Below are positions 54,996 to 63,681 of a stretch of DNA of 64,000 nucleotides, piece by piece. Both the position numbers and the translations under genes were made by a program. How positions within the stretch are numbered: position 1 is the first letter of the stretch; each line of letters begins with the position of its first letter. The notes below the pieces were generated by a model. That model was not told the origin of the DNA, did not search any database, and saw only the letters and a program-made list of their open reading frames with translations. The stretch is taken from assembly GCA_013815685.1 (NCBI GenBank), contig JACDFR010000001.1, positions 124,001 through 188,000 of the forward strand. Reading direction: 5' to 3'. The stretch is from Ramlibacter sp. (GTDB taxonomy: Bacteria; Pseudomonadota; Gammaproteobacteria; Burkholderiales; Burkholderiaceae_C).

Positions 54996-55894
54996 GCCGG
55001 GAACACTCCGGTGGACAGGTAGCGGTCGCCCCGGTCGCACACGACGAAGACGATGGTTGCCTCTACCACGGTCTTGGCGATCTCCTGCGCGACCCAACAG
55101 GCGCCCGCCGCCGAGATGCCCGCGAAAATTCCCTCCTCCCGGGCCAGGCGGCGGCACATTTCCTCGGCGTCGTCCTGGCTCACGTTGACCATGTCGTCCA
55201 CCGCGTTCGGGTCGTAGATTTTGGGCAAGTACTCTTGCGGCCATTTGCGGATACCGGGGATACGGGAGCCTTCGCTGGGCTGGGCGCCCACGATACGGAT
55301 GGCGGCGTTCTTTTCCTTCAGGAAGTGCGAAACGCCGGTGATTGTGCCGGTCGTGCCCATCGCACTGACGAAGTGAGTGATCCTGCCCTGGGTCTGGTCC
55401 CACAGTTCAGGGCCGGTCGTCTCGTAATGAATGCGGGGGTTGTCGGCATTGGCGAACTGGTCGAGCACCCGGCCTTTACCTTCTCTTTGCATGTTCTCGG
55501 CCAGGTCGCGGGCGTACTCCATGCCGCCGCTCTTTGGCGTGAGCAGCAGTTCCGCCCCGAAGGCCTTCATGGTCTGCGCCCGCTCGATCGACAGATCCTC
55601 CGGCATGATGAGCACCATGCGGTAGCCCTTGATGGCGGCGGCCATGGCCAGCGCAATCCCCGTATTGCCGGAGGTGGCTTCGATGAGCGTGTCGCCGGGC
55701 TTGATGTCGCCGCGCTCTTCGGCGCGCTTGATCATGGAAAGCGCCGGGCGGTCCTTGACCGATCCTGCAGGGTTGTTGCCCTCGAGCTTGCCCAGGATCA
55801 CATTGCCGCGTGGCCGGTTGCCCGCCGCACCGATGCGCTGCAATGCAACCAGGGGCGTCTCGCCGATCGCGGCTTCAATAGTGGGGTAGTTCAT
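54992..55894 (-). CDS. cysM: cysteine synthase B (O-acetylserine sulfhydrylase)
   Basis: The 300-residue PLP enzyme has the lysine site K47 in GNNPAGSVKDRPALSM, substrate loop TSGNTGIALA, phosphate loop GTTGTITGVSHFL, and C-terminal PSEGSRIPGI with GISAAGACWVA. It forms cysteine from O-acetylserine (or phosphoserine) and sulfide/thiosulfate. It heads the cysM-nudix-tusA operon, with start/stop overlaps at both junctions. Confidence 0.93.
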   Translation of the reverse strand: MNYPTIEAAIGETPLVALQRIGAAGNRPRGNVILGKLEGNNPAGSVKDRPALSMIKRAEERGDIKPGDTLIEATSGNTGIALAMAAAIKGYRMVLIMPEDLSIERAQTMKAFGAELLLTPKSGGMEYARDLAENMQREGKGRVLDQFANADNPRIHYETTGPELWDQTQGRITHFVSAMGTTGTITGVSHFLKEKNAAIRIVGAQPSEGSRIPGIRKWPQEYLPKIYDPNAVDDMVNVSQDDAEEMCRRLAREEGIFAGISAAGACWVAQEIAKTVVEATIVFVVCDRGDRYLSTGVFPA

Positions 55895-55930
55895 GCCGGC
55901 CCAATGAGAGGTTCATACTCGTCACTGTGC

Positions 55931-55936
55931 CATAAT
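55931..55936 (+). promoter_or_regulatory. possible -10 element of the tRNA-Leu gene
   Basis: CATAAT lies 23 bases before the mature tRNA start, in the short gap between cysM (minus) and the tRNA. No good -35 hexamer is visible 16-18 bases upstream, so the call is weak. Confidence 0.3.
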
Positions 55937-55958
55937 TTCCGGCTTGGCTTCTTGCGTC

Positions 55959-56045
55959 GCCGGAGTGGTGAAATTGGTAGACGCAGGGGACTCAAAATCC
56001 CCCGGGGTAAAACCCGTGCCGGTTCGATTCCGGCCTCCGGCACCA
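55959..56045 (+). tRNA. tRNA-Leu (anticodon CAA)
   Basis: The 87-base class II tRNA includes an encoded CCA end. The acceptor stem pairs GCCGGAG (55959-55965) with CTCCGGC; the D-loop follows; the anticodon stem GGGGA...TCCCC encloses the loop CTCAAAA, anticodon CAA; the long variable arm is CCGGGGTAAAACCCG-like; the T arm is GCCGGTTCGATTCCGGC. It decodes UUG. It stands alone, between cysM and the HtrA-like gene. Confidence 0.95.
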
Positions 56046-56181
56046 GAAATAAGCGCACCTTTATCTCGGGTTTTCGGCACGGCTCAGCCGTACAGCCTGA
56101 GCAGTTCACGCGTGGCTTGTGCGATGCGCTTTTCGGGAGCATTCTTGGGTCTTGGCAGTTGACCGCTGGGACTCATTAGCC

Positions 56182-57210
56182 ATGCACCGCATCATCAAAG
56201 CCTGCCTCCATCTGGCCCTCGCGATTTGCCTGATGCCCGCCCAGATCGGGTTCACCGCGCCGGCGGCTCGACCTCCGTCGCAGGCCGCTTTGGAGGCTCT
56301 GTCGCGGGCGAACGCCGCGGTTGTGGGGATCGAAGTCACCTCCGCGGAAGGCGCGCGCTCCGCGGAAACACTCGGTCGTCATCGCAGCGGATCGGGCGTA
56401 GTCATCGGCCCTGACGGCCTGATCCTCACCATCGGCTACCTGATGCTAGAGGCAGACAGCATCCAGATCGTGACGCAGGACAAGCGCAAGATACCGGCAA
56501 GACCGGTGGCCTACGATCTTGCGACAGGCTTCGGGCTGGTCAAGCCGCTGTTGCCGCTGCGCGGCATGAGCCCAGTGCCCCTGGGCAGCCACACCGGACT
56601 CGAAAACGGCGAGACCTTGATGGCGGCCATGGGCGGCGACGATGCCGACGTGGCGGTGACGCAGCTGGTGAGCAAGCGACCATTTTCAGGATACTGGGAG
56701 TACCACCTCGATGCTGCGTTATTCACCAGCCCGCCCATCACCAACCACAGCGGAGCTCCGCTGTTCAACCAGCGTGGTGAGCTGCTGGGCATCGGCAGCC
56801 TGCTGGTCGCCGACGCCTCGGGCAAAACGCCGAGCGTCGCGGGCAATATGTTCGTTCCGGTCGACTTGCTCAAGCCTATCCTGGCGGATATGCAGGCCAG
56901 CGGCATGAGCCGTCAGAGCCGCCGCCCTTGGCTCGGCCTCACTTCGCGCGAACAGTCGGGGCGCGTGCAGGTGGTACGCGTGACCAGGGACAGCCCGGCG
57001 CACGCCGGGGGCTTGGCGCCCGGAGACGTCATCCTGGCCATTGGCGACACGCGCGTATCGAATCTGGAAGAGTTTTATAAGAGCCTCTGGGCCTATCCCA
57101 ACCCCGATGCGGAGATCAAGCTGACCGTGCAGCAAGGCACGGACATCAGGAATGTCACAGTCAAGGCTGTCGACCGCATGACGACGATGACCAAGCCCGC
57201 TGGAATCTAG
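56182..57210 (+). CDS. HtrA/S1C-like protein with PDZ domain, catalytic His and Asp replaced
   Basis: The 342-residue secreted protein has a signal peptide (CLHLALAICLMPAQIGFTA), a trypsin-like HtrA domain (GSGVVIGPDGLILT near residue 75 onward) and a C-terminal PDZ domain (ARDSPAHAGGLAP-like: TRDSPAHAGGLAPGDVILAI). In HtrA proteins the first motif reads TNxHV; here it is LTIGYLMLEAD with Tyr in place of the catalytic His. The TDLAVLK motif is TGFGLVK, losing the Asp. The Ser motif survives as NHSGAPLF. It is therefore probably a non-proteolytic binding or scaffold protein. ATG 56182 (MHRIIK) is preferred to an upstream start at 56119, which would lack a signal peptide. Confidence 0.82.
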   Translation: MHRIIKACLHLALAICLMPAQIGFTAPAARPPSQAALEALSRANAAVVGIEVTSAEGARSAETLGRHRSGSGVVIGPDGLILTIGYLMLEADSIQIVTQDKRKIPARPVAYDLATGFGLVKPLLPLRGMSPVPLGSHTGLENGETLMAAMGGDDADVAVTQLVSKRPFSGYWEYHLDAALFTSPPITNHSGAPLFNQRGELLGIGSLLVADASGKTPSVAGNMFVPVDLLKPILADMQASGMSRQSRRPWLGLTSREQSGRVQVVRVTRDSPAHAGGLAPGDVILAIGDTRVSNLEEFYKSLWAYPNPDAEIKLTVQQGTDIRNVTVKAVDRMTTMTKPAGI

Positions 57211-57238
57211 AAGGTGACGTTACCCATATCCATTGGCA

Positions 57239-58162
57239 TCAAAGAAGTCCCGACTCGACGGTCGGGTAACGCAAGACGAGCTTCAGCTCCCGCTTCAGCC
57301 TGCGGTTGTCCAGGCGCCGGGATTCGCCCATGAAACCGAGAAGTATCAGCGGCAGCTCGTCCTGGGCAGTTGCGCGAGGGACTCGCGGCGGGCGGGGCAG
57401 GCCGTAGATGTCGGCTGCCAGGTCGAAATAGTCACCCATCTTCAGTTCGGTGTCGTCGCTGGCGTTGTAAACACGCTGCGGCTGACCGCGCCACAGTGCC
57501 GCGATGACCGCCCGTGCAAGGTCGTCGGCATGAATGTGATTGGTGTAGACGTCGTCCCTGGCCTCGAGCACGGGGGTGCCCTTGCGCAAACGCTCGCGCG
57601 GGGTGCCGCCTTCCCGGTCCGGGGCGTAGATCCCGGGAACGCGCAGGATGCTGGCCCGCACACGGGCCGTGCGGCCGTAATGCCGTATGGCTCTCTCCGC
57701 ATCGAGGCGACGCTCGGCGCGTGGCGTGCGCGGGCTCGCCGGCCGGCTCTCGGCAACGCGCTCGCCGCCGCAATCTCCGTACACCCCGCTGGTCGACGCA
57801 TAGATAACGGTTCCAGGGGCGCTGCGCCGGCCCAGCGCCTTCAACAGCGCAGCTGTTCGAAGATCGCGCCACCATTGAAACTGGCCTTCGCCCGGCGGCG
57901 GCGCCAAGTGCACGATGCGATCGGCCAGCCCCGACAGCCGTGACAATGTCTCAGGGCGGTCCAGGTCGCCCGTCAGAGGCGTGACGCCGGCCGCGCGCAG
58001 CTGCGCGACACGGGCGGGTGACGAGGTCAGCGCGAGAAGGCGCACCCGCCCCTGCAGCGCGCGTGCGACGCGCATGCCCACATCGCCGCACCCTATGATC
58101 AGCACCCGCTCGCGGCGAAAGCGCGCAGGAAGCGCCCCTAGGGGACTTTGGTTTGAAGGCAA
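57239..58162 (-). CDS. NAD(P)-dependent epimerase/SDR, YeeZ-like
   Basis: The 307-residue extended SDR-like protein has the Rossmann motif RVLIIGCGDVGMRVARAL and LTGDLDRPETL, then IYASTSGVYGD in the active-site region and an NHIHADDLARAV C-terminal motif. A TTG at 58162 is the proposed start because longer readings (to 58210) run into the promoter and first codons of the divergent reductase at 58205. The substrate is not known. A typical YxxxK is not obvious, so activity is uncertain. Confidence 0.75.
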   Translation of the reverse strand: MPSNQSPLGALPARFRRERVLIIGCGDVGMRVARALQGRVRLLALTSSPARVAQLRAAGVTPLTGDLDRPETLSRLSGLADRIVHLAPPPGEGQFQWWRDLRTAALLKALGRRSAPGTVIYASTSGVYGDCGGERVAESRPASPRTPRAERRLDAERAIRHYGRTARVRASILRVPGIYAPDREGGTPRERLRKGTPVLEARDDVYTNHIHADDLARAVIAALWRGQPQRVYNASDDTELKMGDYFDLAADIYGLPRPPRVPRATAQDELPLILLGFMGESRRLDNRRLKRELKLVLRYPTVESGLL

Positions 58163-58204
58163 AATCGTGCTGTCGACAACAAAAGAGCCCGAGGATACCA
58201 ATCC

Positions 58205-59287
58205 ATGCATAGCGCCCAGGCCCCAGCGGGCTCTTTCCAGATCACGGTGCAGCCAAGTGGACGCTCTTTTGGCGTCAACGCCGACGAAGCCATTCTCGCC
58301 GCCGCGATCCGCCAGGGCATCGGCATGCCCTACGGCTGCAAGGATGGCGCCTGCGGCTCATGCAAATGCAGGAAGCTGGCCGGCACCGTGGTCCACGGTC
58401 CTCACCAGAGCAAGGCATTGAGCGACGAAGAGGAAGTGGGAGGCTTCATCCTCACCTGCTGCGGTGTGCCGCAGACCGACGTGGTGCTGGAATCGCGGCA
58501 GGTCACCGATGAAAGCGCCTTCCCCGTCAGGAAGATGCCATCGCGCGTGCTGTCGCTGGAGAAGAAATCGTACGACGTGATGGCCGTCAAGCTGCAGCTG
58601 CCGGCGAACGACGCCATGCGCTACCACGCGGGCCAGTACATCGAATTCATCTTGCGCGACGGCGCACGGCGCAGCTACTCGATGGCGAATGCGCCTCACA
58701 CCATGGTAAAAGCCGACGCCGCCGCGCCGGCCGCTCCCGCGATCGAGCTGCATATCCGCCACATGCCGGGTGGCAAGTTCACCGATCATGTGTTCACCGC
58801 GATGAAAGAAAAGGAAATCCTGCGGGTAGAGGGCCCTTACGGCAGTTTCTACCTGCGCGAGGACTCGGCCAAACCGATCATCCTGCTCGCCTCGGGCACC
58901 GGCTTTGCGCCGATCAAGGCCGTGATCGAGCACATGCAGTTCAAGGGGATCACCCGGCCCGCCATCCTGTACTGGGGTGGCCGCCGGCCCGCCGACCTGT
59001 ACCTGGACGACTGGGTAAAAGCGCGCGCGGCCGAGATGCCCAACCTCACCTATGTGCCCGTCATCTCGAACGCCCTGCCCGAGGACAACTGGACCGGCCG
59101 CACGGGATTCGTCCACAAGGCGGTGCTGGAGGACTTTACCGACTTGTCCGCCCACCAGGTCTATGCCTGCGGCGCGCCCATCGTGGTCGATTCGGCGCGG
59201 GATGAATACACCGCGGTGGCCGGGCTTCCCGGCGATGAATTCCACGCCGACGCATTCACGACCGAAGCCGATAAGCATAAGGAATAG
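58205..59287 (+). CDS. 2Fe-2S/FAD reductase (AscD-like CDP-6-deoxy-glucoseen reductase family)
   Basis: The 360-residue electron-transfer protein has an N-terminal plant-type ferredoxin domain with C45, C50, C53 and C85 (GCKDGACGSCKC, TCC), an FAD-binding domain with RSYSMANAP, and an NAD-binding domain with LLASGTGFAPIKAVIEHM and ending CGAPIVV. Family members supply electrons to oxygenases or, in AscD, to a dehydrase. No dehydrase, dideoxysugar gene or oxygenase is next to it, so the AscD name may be only a family label. The Bug gene follows 7 bases later, suggesting co-transcription. Confidence 0.83.
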   Translation: MHSAQAPAGSFQITVQPSGRSFGVNADEAILAAAIRQGIGMPYGCKDGACGSCKCRKLAGTVVHGPHQSKALSDEEEVGGFILTCCGVPQTDVVLESRQVTDESAFPVRKMPSRVLSLEKKSYDVMAVKLQLPANDAMRYHAGQYIEFILRDGARRSYSMANAPHTMVKADAAAPAAPAIELHIRHMPGGKFTDHVFTAMKEKEILRVEGPYGSFYLREDSAKPIILLASGTGFAPIKAVIEHMQFKGITRPAILYWGGRRPADLYLDDWVKARAAEMPNLTYVPVISNALPEDNWTGRTGFVHKAVLEDFTDLSAHQVYACGAPIVVDSARDEYTAVAGLPGDEFHADAFTTEADKHKE

Positions 59288-59294
59288 AAGCATC

Positions 59295-60266
59295 ATGAAG
59301 CGCAGAGACCTCGTCCTGTCCGCCCTGGGCGCCGCAGCCGCCGTTTGCCCGGGTCTGACCGGCGCGCAGGCGCGGCCGATCCGCCTCGTCGTGCCTTACG
59401 CGCCCGGCGGGCCGATCGATGTCACGGCGCGCCTGCTGGCTGAGCGCGTAAAGGATTCTCTGGGCACCGTCATCATCGAGAACAGGCCCGGAGGCGGCGG
59501 CAACATCGGCGCCGATGCGGTGGCCAAGGCCGCGCCGGATGGCTTGACCATCGGCATATCCGCCGTGGCGACCCATGCGATCAATCCCTGGCTCTTTGCC
59601 CGGATGCCCTACGACGCCGGCATGGACTTCGCGCCCATCACGCAGATGGTGCGCGTACCCAATGTGCTGGTAATGAACGCGGACTCAGCGGCGCGGTTGA
59701 AGATCAATACACTGGCCGACCTGATCACCTACGGAAAGGCCAATCCGGGCCGGCTCAACTACGGCAGCGGCGGCAACGGCAGCGCGGGCCACCTGGCCGG
59801 CGAGATGTTCAAGCAGGGCACGGGCATCTTCGCTGTCCACATTCCCTACAACGGCGGCAATCCTGCGCAGCTCGCGCTGCTGTCCGGCCAGGTGGATTTC
59901 AACTTCGACAACCTGGCGACGGCCGCGCCGAACATCCGCGCAGGCAAGCTCAAAGCGCTGGCGGTGACGACCCTCGCTCCTTCGCCGGCGTTGCCCGGGG
60001 TTCCGCCAGTGGCGGACACGCTCAAGGGATTTGCGATCGATACGTGGTGGGGCCTGGTGGCCCCAGCGGGAACACCGCGCGAAACCGTGGCCAAGCTCAA
60101 CAGCGCCTTCGTTTCGGCGCTTCAATCGCCCGAAGTCAGGATCCGCTTCGCGGGATTGATGGCCGAGCCCGTCCCGGGCACCCCCGACGAGTTCGGCACC
60201 TTCATGAAGTCCGAACTGGCGAAGTACGAAAAATTAGTTAAGCTGTCGGGCGCAAAAGTAGACTGA
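59295..60266 (+). CDS. Bug/TctC family solute-binding protein (fourth-region copy)
   Basis: The 323-residue protein starts MKRRDLVLSALGAAAAVCPG, a signal peptide with twin Arg, cut near GAQARP. Bug motifs are IRLVVPYAPGGPIDVTARLL, VIIENRPGGGGNIGADAVAK and HIPYNGGNPAQLALLSGQVD. It follows the 2Fe-2S reductase by 7 bases, so the two are likely co-transcribed. No TctAB permease is near. Substrate is unknown. Confidence 0.9.
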   Translation: MKRRDLVLSALGAAAAVCPGLTGAQARPIRLVVPYAPGGPIDVTARLLAERVKDSLGTVIIENRPGGGGNIGADAVAKAAPDGLTIGISAVATHAINPWLFARMPYDAGMDFAPITQMVRVPNVLVMNADSAARLKINTLADLITYGKANPGRLNYGSGGNGSAGHLAGEMFKQGTGIFAVHIPYNGGNPAQLALLSGQVDFNFDNLATAAPNIRAGKLKALAVTTLAPSPALPGVPPVADTLKGFAIDTWWGLVAPAGTPRETVAKLNSAFVSALQSPEVRIRFAGLMAEPVPGTPDEFGTFMKSELAKYEKLVKLSGAKVD

Positions 60267-60389
60267 AACAGCGCTCATGCTTGGGGGATCCTGCTGAGCG
60301 TCCTACGCCGGCTGTGCGGCTTTTCCTACACCATATCGGTTTACCGCTGAGTAAATTGGCTCTTCCAGCATGACAAGCGGAGTAGGGCC

Positions 60390-61013
60390 ATGACAGTACT
60401 GCGTTCTTTTCTCCCTCTGCTCTTTGCGGCCTCGGCGCTCCCGGTTCCGGTTGCCGCCCAGTGGTCCGCCGGTTCGCAGTACACACCGCCCTTGGGTGCC
60501 GCGCCCCGGGGCGCGTGGTTGCCCGGCGGCAAAAGCTACCTGGGCCTGAACCTCGGCCGATCCCAATACCAGCTGTCGTGCGGCACGACTTCGTTGCTGT
60601 GCGACGACACGGACCGGGTAGCCCAGCTTTATGCGGGCACCCTGGTCGGCAACTTCTGGGGCGTCGAAATGGGTTACCTCAACCTGGGGCGCATGGCCCG
60701 TGCAGGCGGCGAAACGCGGGTGCAGGGCCTGAACTTCAGCCTGGTGGGCAAGGCCCAGCTTGGCCAGTCTCTGGGAATGTTCGGCAAGGTGGGCACCACC
60801 TATGGCCGGACTGAAACGGCAGCACCGGGCGCTGGCAGCATCGGGACCGGTACGGGCCAGGGATTCGGTTTGTCCTGGGGTGGCGGCCTCAGCTGGGACT
60901 TCACGCCGCGGGTGTCCGCCACCCTCGAATGGGACAGCAACGATTTCCGCTTCGCAGGCGGCGGGCGCGACACGGTGCGCTCGACCAGCCTGGGACTGAA
61001 GTTCCGCTACTAG
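60390..61013 (+). CDS. outer-membrane beta-barrel protein
   Basis: The 207-residue protein has a signal peptide (FLPLLFAASALPVPVAAQ) and an eight-strand barrel-like pattern of alternating hydrophobic residues (YLGLNLGRSQYQ, GVEMGYLNLGRM, VSATLEWDSNDFRF), ending in STSLGLKFRY with a C-terminal aromatic. It has one Cys pair (SCGTTSLLC) that may form a loop disulfide. It resembles Ail/OmpW/OmpX-size barrels; I see no firm family match. Confidence 0.78.
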   Translation: MTVLRSFLPLLFAASALPVPVAAQWSAGSQYTPPLGAAPRGAWLPGGKSYLGLNLGRSQYQLSCGTTSLLCDDTDRVAQLYAGTLVGNFWGVEMGYLNLGRMARAGGETRVQGLNFSLVGKAQLGQSLGMFGKVGTTYGRTETAAPGAGSIGTGTGQGFGLSWGGGLSWDFTPRVSATLEWDSNDFRFAGGGRDTVRSTSLGLKFRY

Positions 61014-61044
61014 CGGCGGCGAAGTGCGCAGCGGGGGGCTCTTT

Positions 61045-61761
61045 TTATTCCCCGAGGTAGGCGGCGCGGACCTTGGGGTCGCGCAGCATTTGCTTGGCAT
61101 CGCCGCTCATCGTGATGACGCCCGACTCCATCACATAGCCGCGATCCGCGATCTGCAGCGCGCGGCTCGCGTTCTGCTCGACCAGCAGCACCGTGACGCC
61201 CTGAGCGTAGACCTCGCGCACGACCTCGAAGATCTTGTCGACCATGATGGGTGACAGGCCCATCGAAGGCTCGTCCAGCAAAAGCACCTTGGGGCGGCTC
61301 ATCAGCGCACGGCCCATGGCCAGCATCTGCTGTTCGCCCCCCGACAGGGTGCCGGCCAGCTGCGTGCGGCGCTCCTTGAGCCGCGGGAAGATGGTGAAGA
61401 CCTTGTCAAGGTCGGTCGCGATCTCCGGCTTGTCGGTACGGATGTGCGCGCCCATCTGAAGGTTCTCCATGATGGTCATGCGCGTGAACACGCCGCGGCC
61501 TTCGGGAACCATGGCCAGGCCTTGCCGAACGAGGTCCCAGGCGCCCTTGCCCTTGATGCTCTTGCCCAGGTATTCGATATCGCCGGCATTGAGCGGCAAG
61601 GTGCCCGTGATCGCCTTCATCGTGGTGGTCTTGCCGGCGCCGTTCGAGCCGATCAGCGTCACCAGTTCGCCCTCCTTCACCTCGAAATCCACGCCCTTGA
61701 CCGCCTGAATGCCGCCGTAGGCGACCTTGAGGCCCGTGACTTTCAGCAGCGTCTGGCTCAT
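61045..61761 (-). CDS. livF: branched-chain amino acid ABC transporter ATP-binding protein
   Basis: The 238-residue ATPase has Walker A GSNGAGKTT, signature LSGGEQQMLAMGRALM, Walker B VLLLDEPSMGLSP and VLLVEQNA. The ATG at 61761 overlaps the livG stop (ATGA). It partners LivG to drive uptake through LivHM. A binding protein (LivK/J) is not in the window. Confidence 0.92.
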   Translation of the reverse strand: MSQTLLKVTGLKVAYGGIQAVKGVDFEVKEGELVTLIGSNGAGKTTTMKAITGTLPLNAGDIEYLGKSIKGKGAWDLVRQGLAMVPEGRGVFTRMTIMENLQMGAHIRTDKPEIATDLDKVFTIFPRLKERRTQLAGTLSGGEQQMLAMGRALMSRPKVLLLDEPSMGLSPIMVDKIFEVVREVYAQGVTVLLVEQNASRALQIADRGYVMESGVITMSGDAKQMLRDPKVRAAYLGE

Positions 61762-62573
61762 ACCTCTTCTCCGGTCGCGGCGGCGGCGGTCGTGCCCATG
61801 GTTGCGTTGTGGTTGTGGCCCAGGTAGGCCTCGATCACCTTCTCGTTCCTCTGCACCTCGGCAGGCGTGCCTTCGGCGATCTGCTTGCCGTAATCGAGCA
61901 CCGTCACCCGGTCGCACAGGCCCATGACCAGTTTCACGTCATGCTCGATCAGCAAGATGGTGCGGTTGTCCTTGCGAATCTGGTCGATCAGCTGGCGCAG
62001 CATGACTTTTTCGGTGGCATTCATGCCGGCAGCCGGCTCGTCCAGCGCGATCAGCTGCGGATCGGTTGCCAGCGCGCGAGCGATCTCCAGACGCCGCTGG
62101 TCCCCGTACGAAAGCGTCCGCGCCTTGTAGTCCGCGTAGCGGCCGATGCCCACGTAATCGAGCAGTTCCTGGGCGCGCTTGGCGATCGCCAGTTCCTCGG
62201 CCTTGAAACCGGGAGTGCGCAGGATGGCGCCGAACAGGCCGGACTTGGTGCGAATGTGGCGCCCCACCATCACGTTCTCCAGCGCCGTCATCTCGGCGAA
62301 CAGGCGGATGTTCTGGAACGTGCGCGCAATGCCCGCCTTGGCCACTTCGTGCACCGCGGTAGGTCGATAGGCGTTGCCCGCCAGTTCGAAGGTACCGCTG
62401 TCGGGTGCGTACAGCCCGGTGAGGACGTTGAAGAAGGTCGTCTTGCCCGCGCCATTGGGACCGATCAGCCCATAGACCTGGCCGCGCTCGATCGTGATGC
62501 CGACGTCGCTGAGCGCTTGCAGGCCGCCGAAACGCTTGGAAACGCCGGCGACGCGAAGTACTGTGTCTGTCAT
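61758..62573 (-). CDS. livG: branched-chain amino acid ABC transporter ATP-binding protein
   Basis: The 271-residue ATPase has Walker A GPNGAGKTT, Q-loop FQNIRLFAEMTALEN, signature SYGDQRRLEIARAL, Walker B LIALDEPAAGMN and LIEHD. The start at 62573 (MTDTVLRV) is preferred over a longer frame running into livM. It lies 11 bases after livM. Confidence 0.92.
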   Translation of the reverse strand: MTDTVLRVAGVSKRFGGLQALSDVGITIERGQVYGLIGPNGAGKTTFFNVLTGLYAPDSGTFELAGNAYRPTAVHEVAKAGIARTFQNIRLFAEMTALENVMVGRHIRTKSGLFGAILRTPGFKAEELAIAKRAQELLDYVGIGRYADYKARTLSYGDQRRLEIARALATDPQLIALDEPAAGMNATEKVMLRQLIDQIRKDNRTILLIEHDVKLVMGLCDRVTVLDYGKQIAEGTPAEVQRNEKVIEAYLGHNHNATMGTTAAAATGEEV

Positions 62574-62584
62574 GTTCGCTCCGC

Positions 62585-63679
62585 TCACTTGGGGCTCTGC
62601 AGTGACTTGCCGTGGTCCGGCGAGGGCCACAGGCCACGCGGGCGCAACAGCATCACGATGATCATGGCCAGCGCGATCAGCAACTGGCGCAGGATGGCGG
62701 CGTCGAGCCGACCGCCCGTCATGGCCTGCAAGGGCCCTGCGACATAGCGCAACACCTCCGGCAAGGCCGACAGCAACACGGCGCCCAGGATCACGCCCGG
62801 CAGGTGGCCGATGCCGCCCAGCACCACCATGGCCACGATCATCACCGACTCCATGAGGCTGAACGACTCGGGCGAGACGAAGCCCTGGAAAGCGCCGAAC
62901 ATAGAACCCGCGACCCCGCCGAACGTCGCGCCCATGCCGAAGGCGAGCAGCTTCATGTTGCGGGTGTTGATGCCCATCGCCTTGGCAGCGATCTCGTCCT
63001 CGCGGATCGCCATCCAGGCGCGGCCGATGCGTGACAGTTCAAGCCGGTGGCAGATGATCACGCTGAGCACCACCAGCGCCAGGAACAGGTAATAGTAGAG
63101 CGTGACCGATGCGATCTCGTAGCCGAAAAGATGCGCGGGCTTGCCGAGGTTCACGCTCCAGAAATGGATCGGGTCGATTTGGTTCAGCCCCTTGGGCCCG
63201 TTGGTGATATTCACCGGGTGGTCCAGGTTGTTCAGGAACACCCGGATGATCTCCCCGAACCCCAGCGTCACGATGGCGAGGTAATCGCCGCGCAGCTTCA
63301 ACGTGGGCGCGCCGAGCAGGATGCCGAAGATACCGGCCAGCGCCGCACCGGCCGGGATCACGATCCACAGCGGCATGTGCAGGCCCTGCGGAAACATGGC
63401 CGCGATCCAGGCGAAGTTGTCGGTGAGGTGCGGCGAGGCCAGCATGCCGAACATATACGCACCGATCGCGTAGAAGGCCACGAAGCCCAGGTCGAGCAGG
63501 CCGGCATAGCCGACCACGATGTTCAGGCCCAGGGCCAGCAGGATATACAGAAGCGCTGTGTCGGCGATGCGAACCCAGGCGTTGCCCTGTGTTTGCAGCA
63601 GCAGTGGCAGTACCAGCAGCGCCACCGCCGCCACCGCGAACACCACGTACTTGTTCTGCTTGTTGATGAAGTCCATCAT
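62585..63679 (-). CDS. livM: branched-chain amino acid ABC transporter permease
   Basis: The 364-residue permease has about ten helices, starting MMDFINKQNKYVVFAVAAVA. LivM motifs include YAGLLDLGFVAFYAIGAYMF and AIREDEIAAKAMGINTRNMK, the loop that meets the ATPases. AGGAGG lies 7 bases before the ATG at 63679; within the 92-bp gap to livH sits the small ORF at 63682-63762. Confidence 0.92.
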   Translation of the reverse strand: MMDFINKQNKYVVFAVAAVALLVLPLLLQTQGNAWVRIADTALLYILLALGLNIVVGYAGLLDLGFVAFYAIGAYMFGMLASPHLTDNFAWIAAMFPQGLHMPLWIVIPAGAALAGIFGILLGAPTLKLRGDYLAIVTLGFGEIIRVFLNNLDHPVNITNGPKGLNQIDPIHFWSVNLGKPAHLFGYEIASVTLYYYLFLALVVLSVIICHRLELSRIGRAWMAIREDEIAAKAMGINTRNMKLLAFGMGATFGGVAGSMFGAFQGFVSPESFSLMESVMIVAMVVLGGIGHLPGVILGAVLLSALPEVLRYVAGPLQAMTGGRLDAAILRQLLIALAMIIVMLLRPRGLWPSPDHGKSLQSPK

Positions 63680-63681
63680 GG

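Noticed and set aside
58205-59287. Dideoxysugar biosynthesis locus suggested by the AscD-like name
   Set aside because: No dehydratase, aminotransferase or sugar nucleotide gene is adjacent; the name reflects domain layout only.
60290-60335. Terminator after the Bug gene (GCCG...CGGC followed by TTTT)
   Set aside because: The stem is only about four pairs and the flanking CGCTCA/TGAGCG pairing has an 18-base loop; too weak to call.
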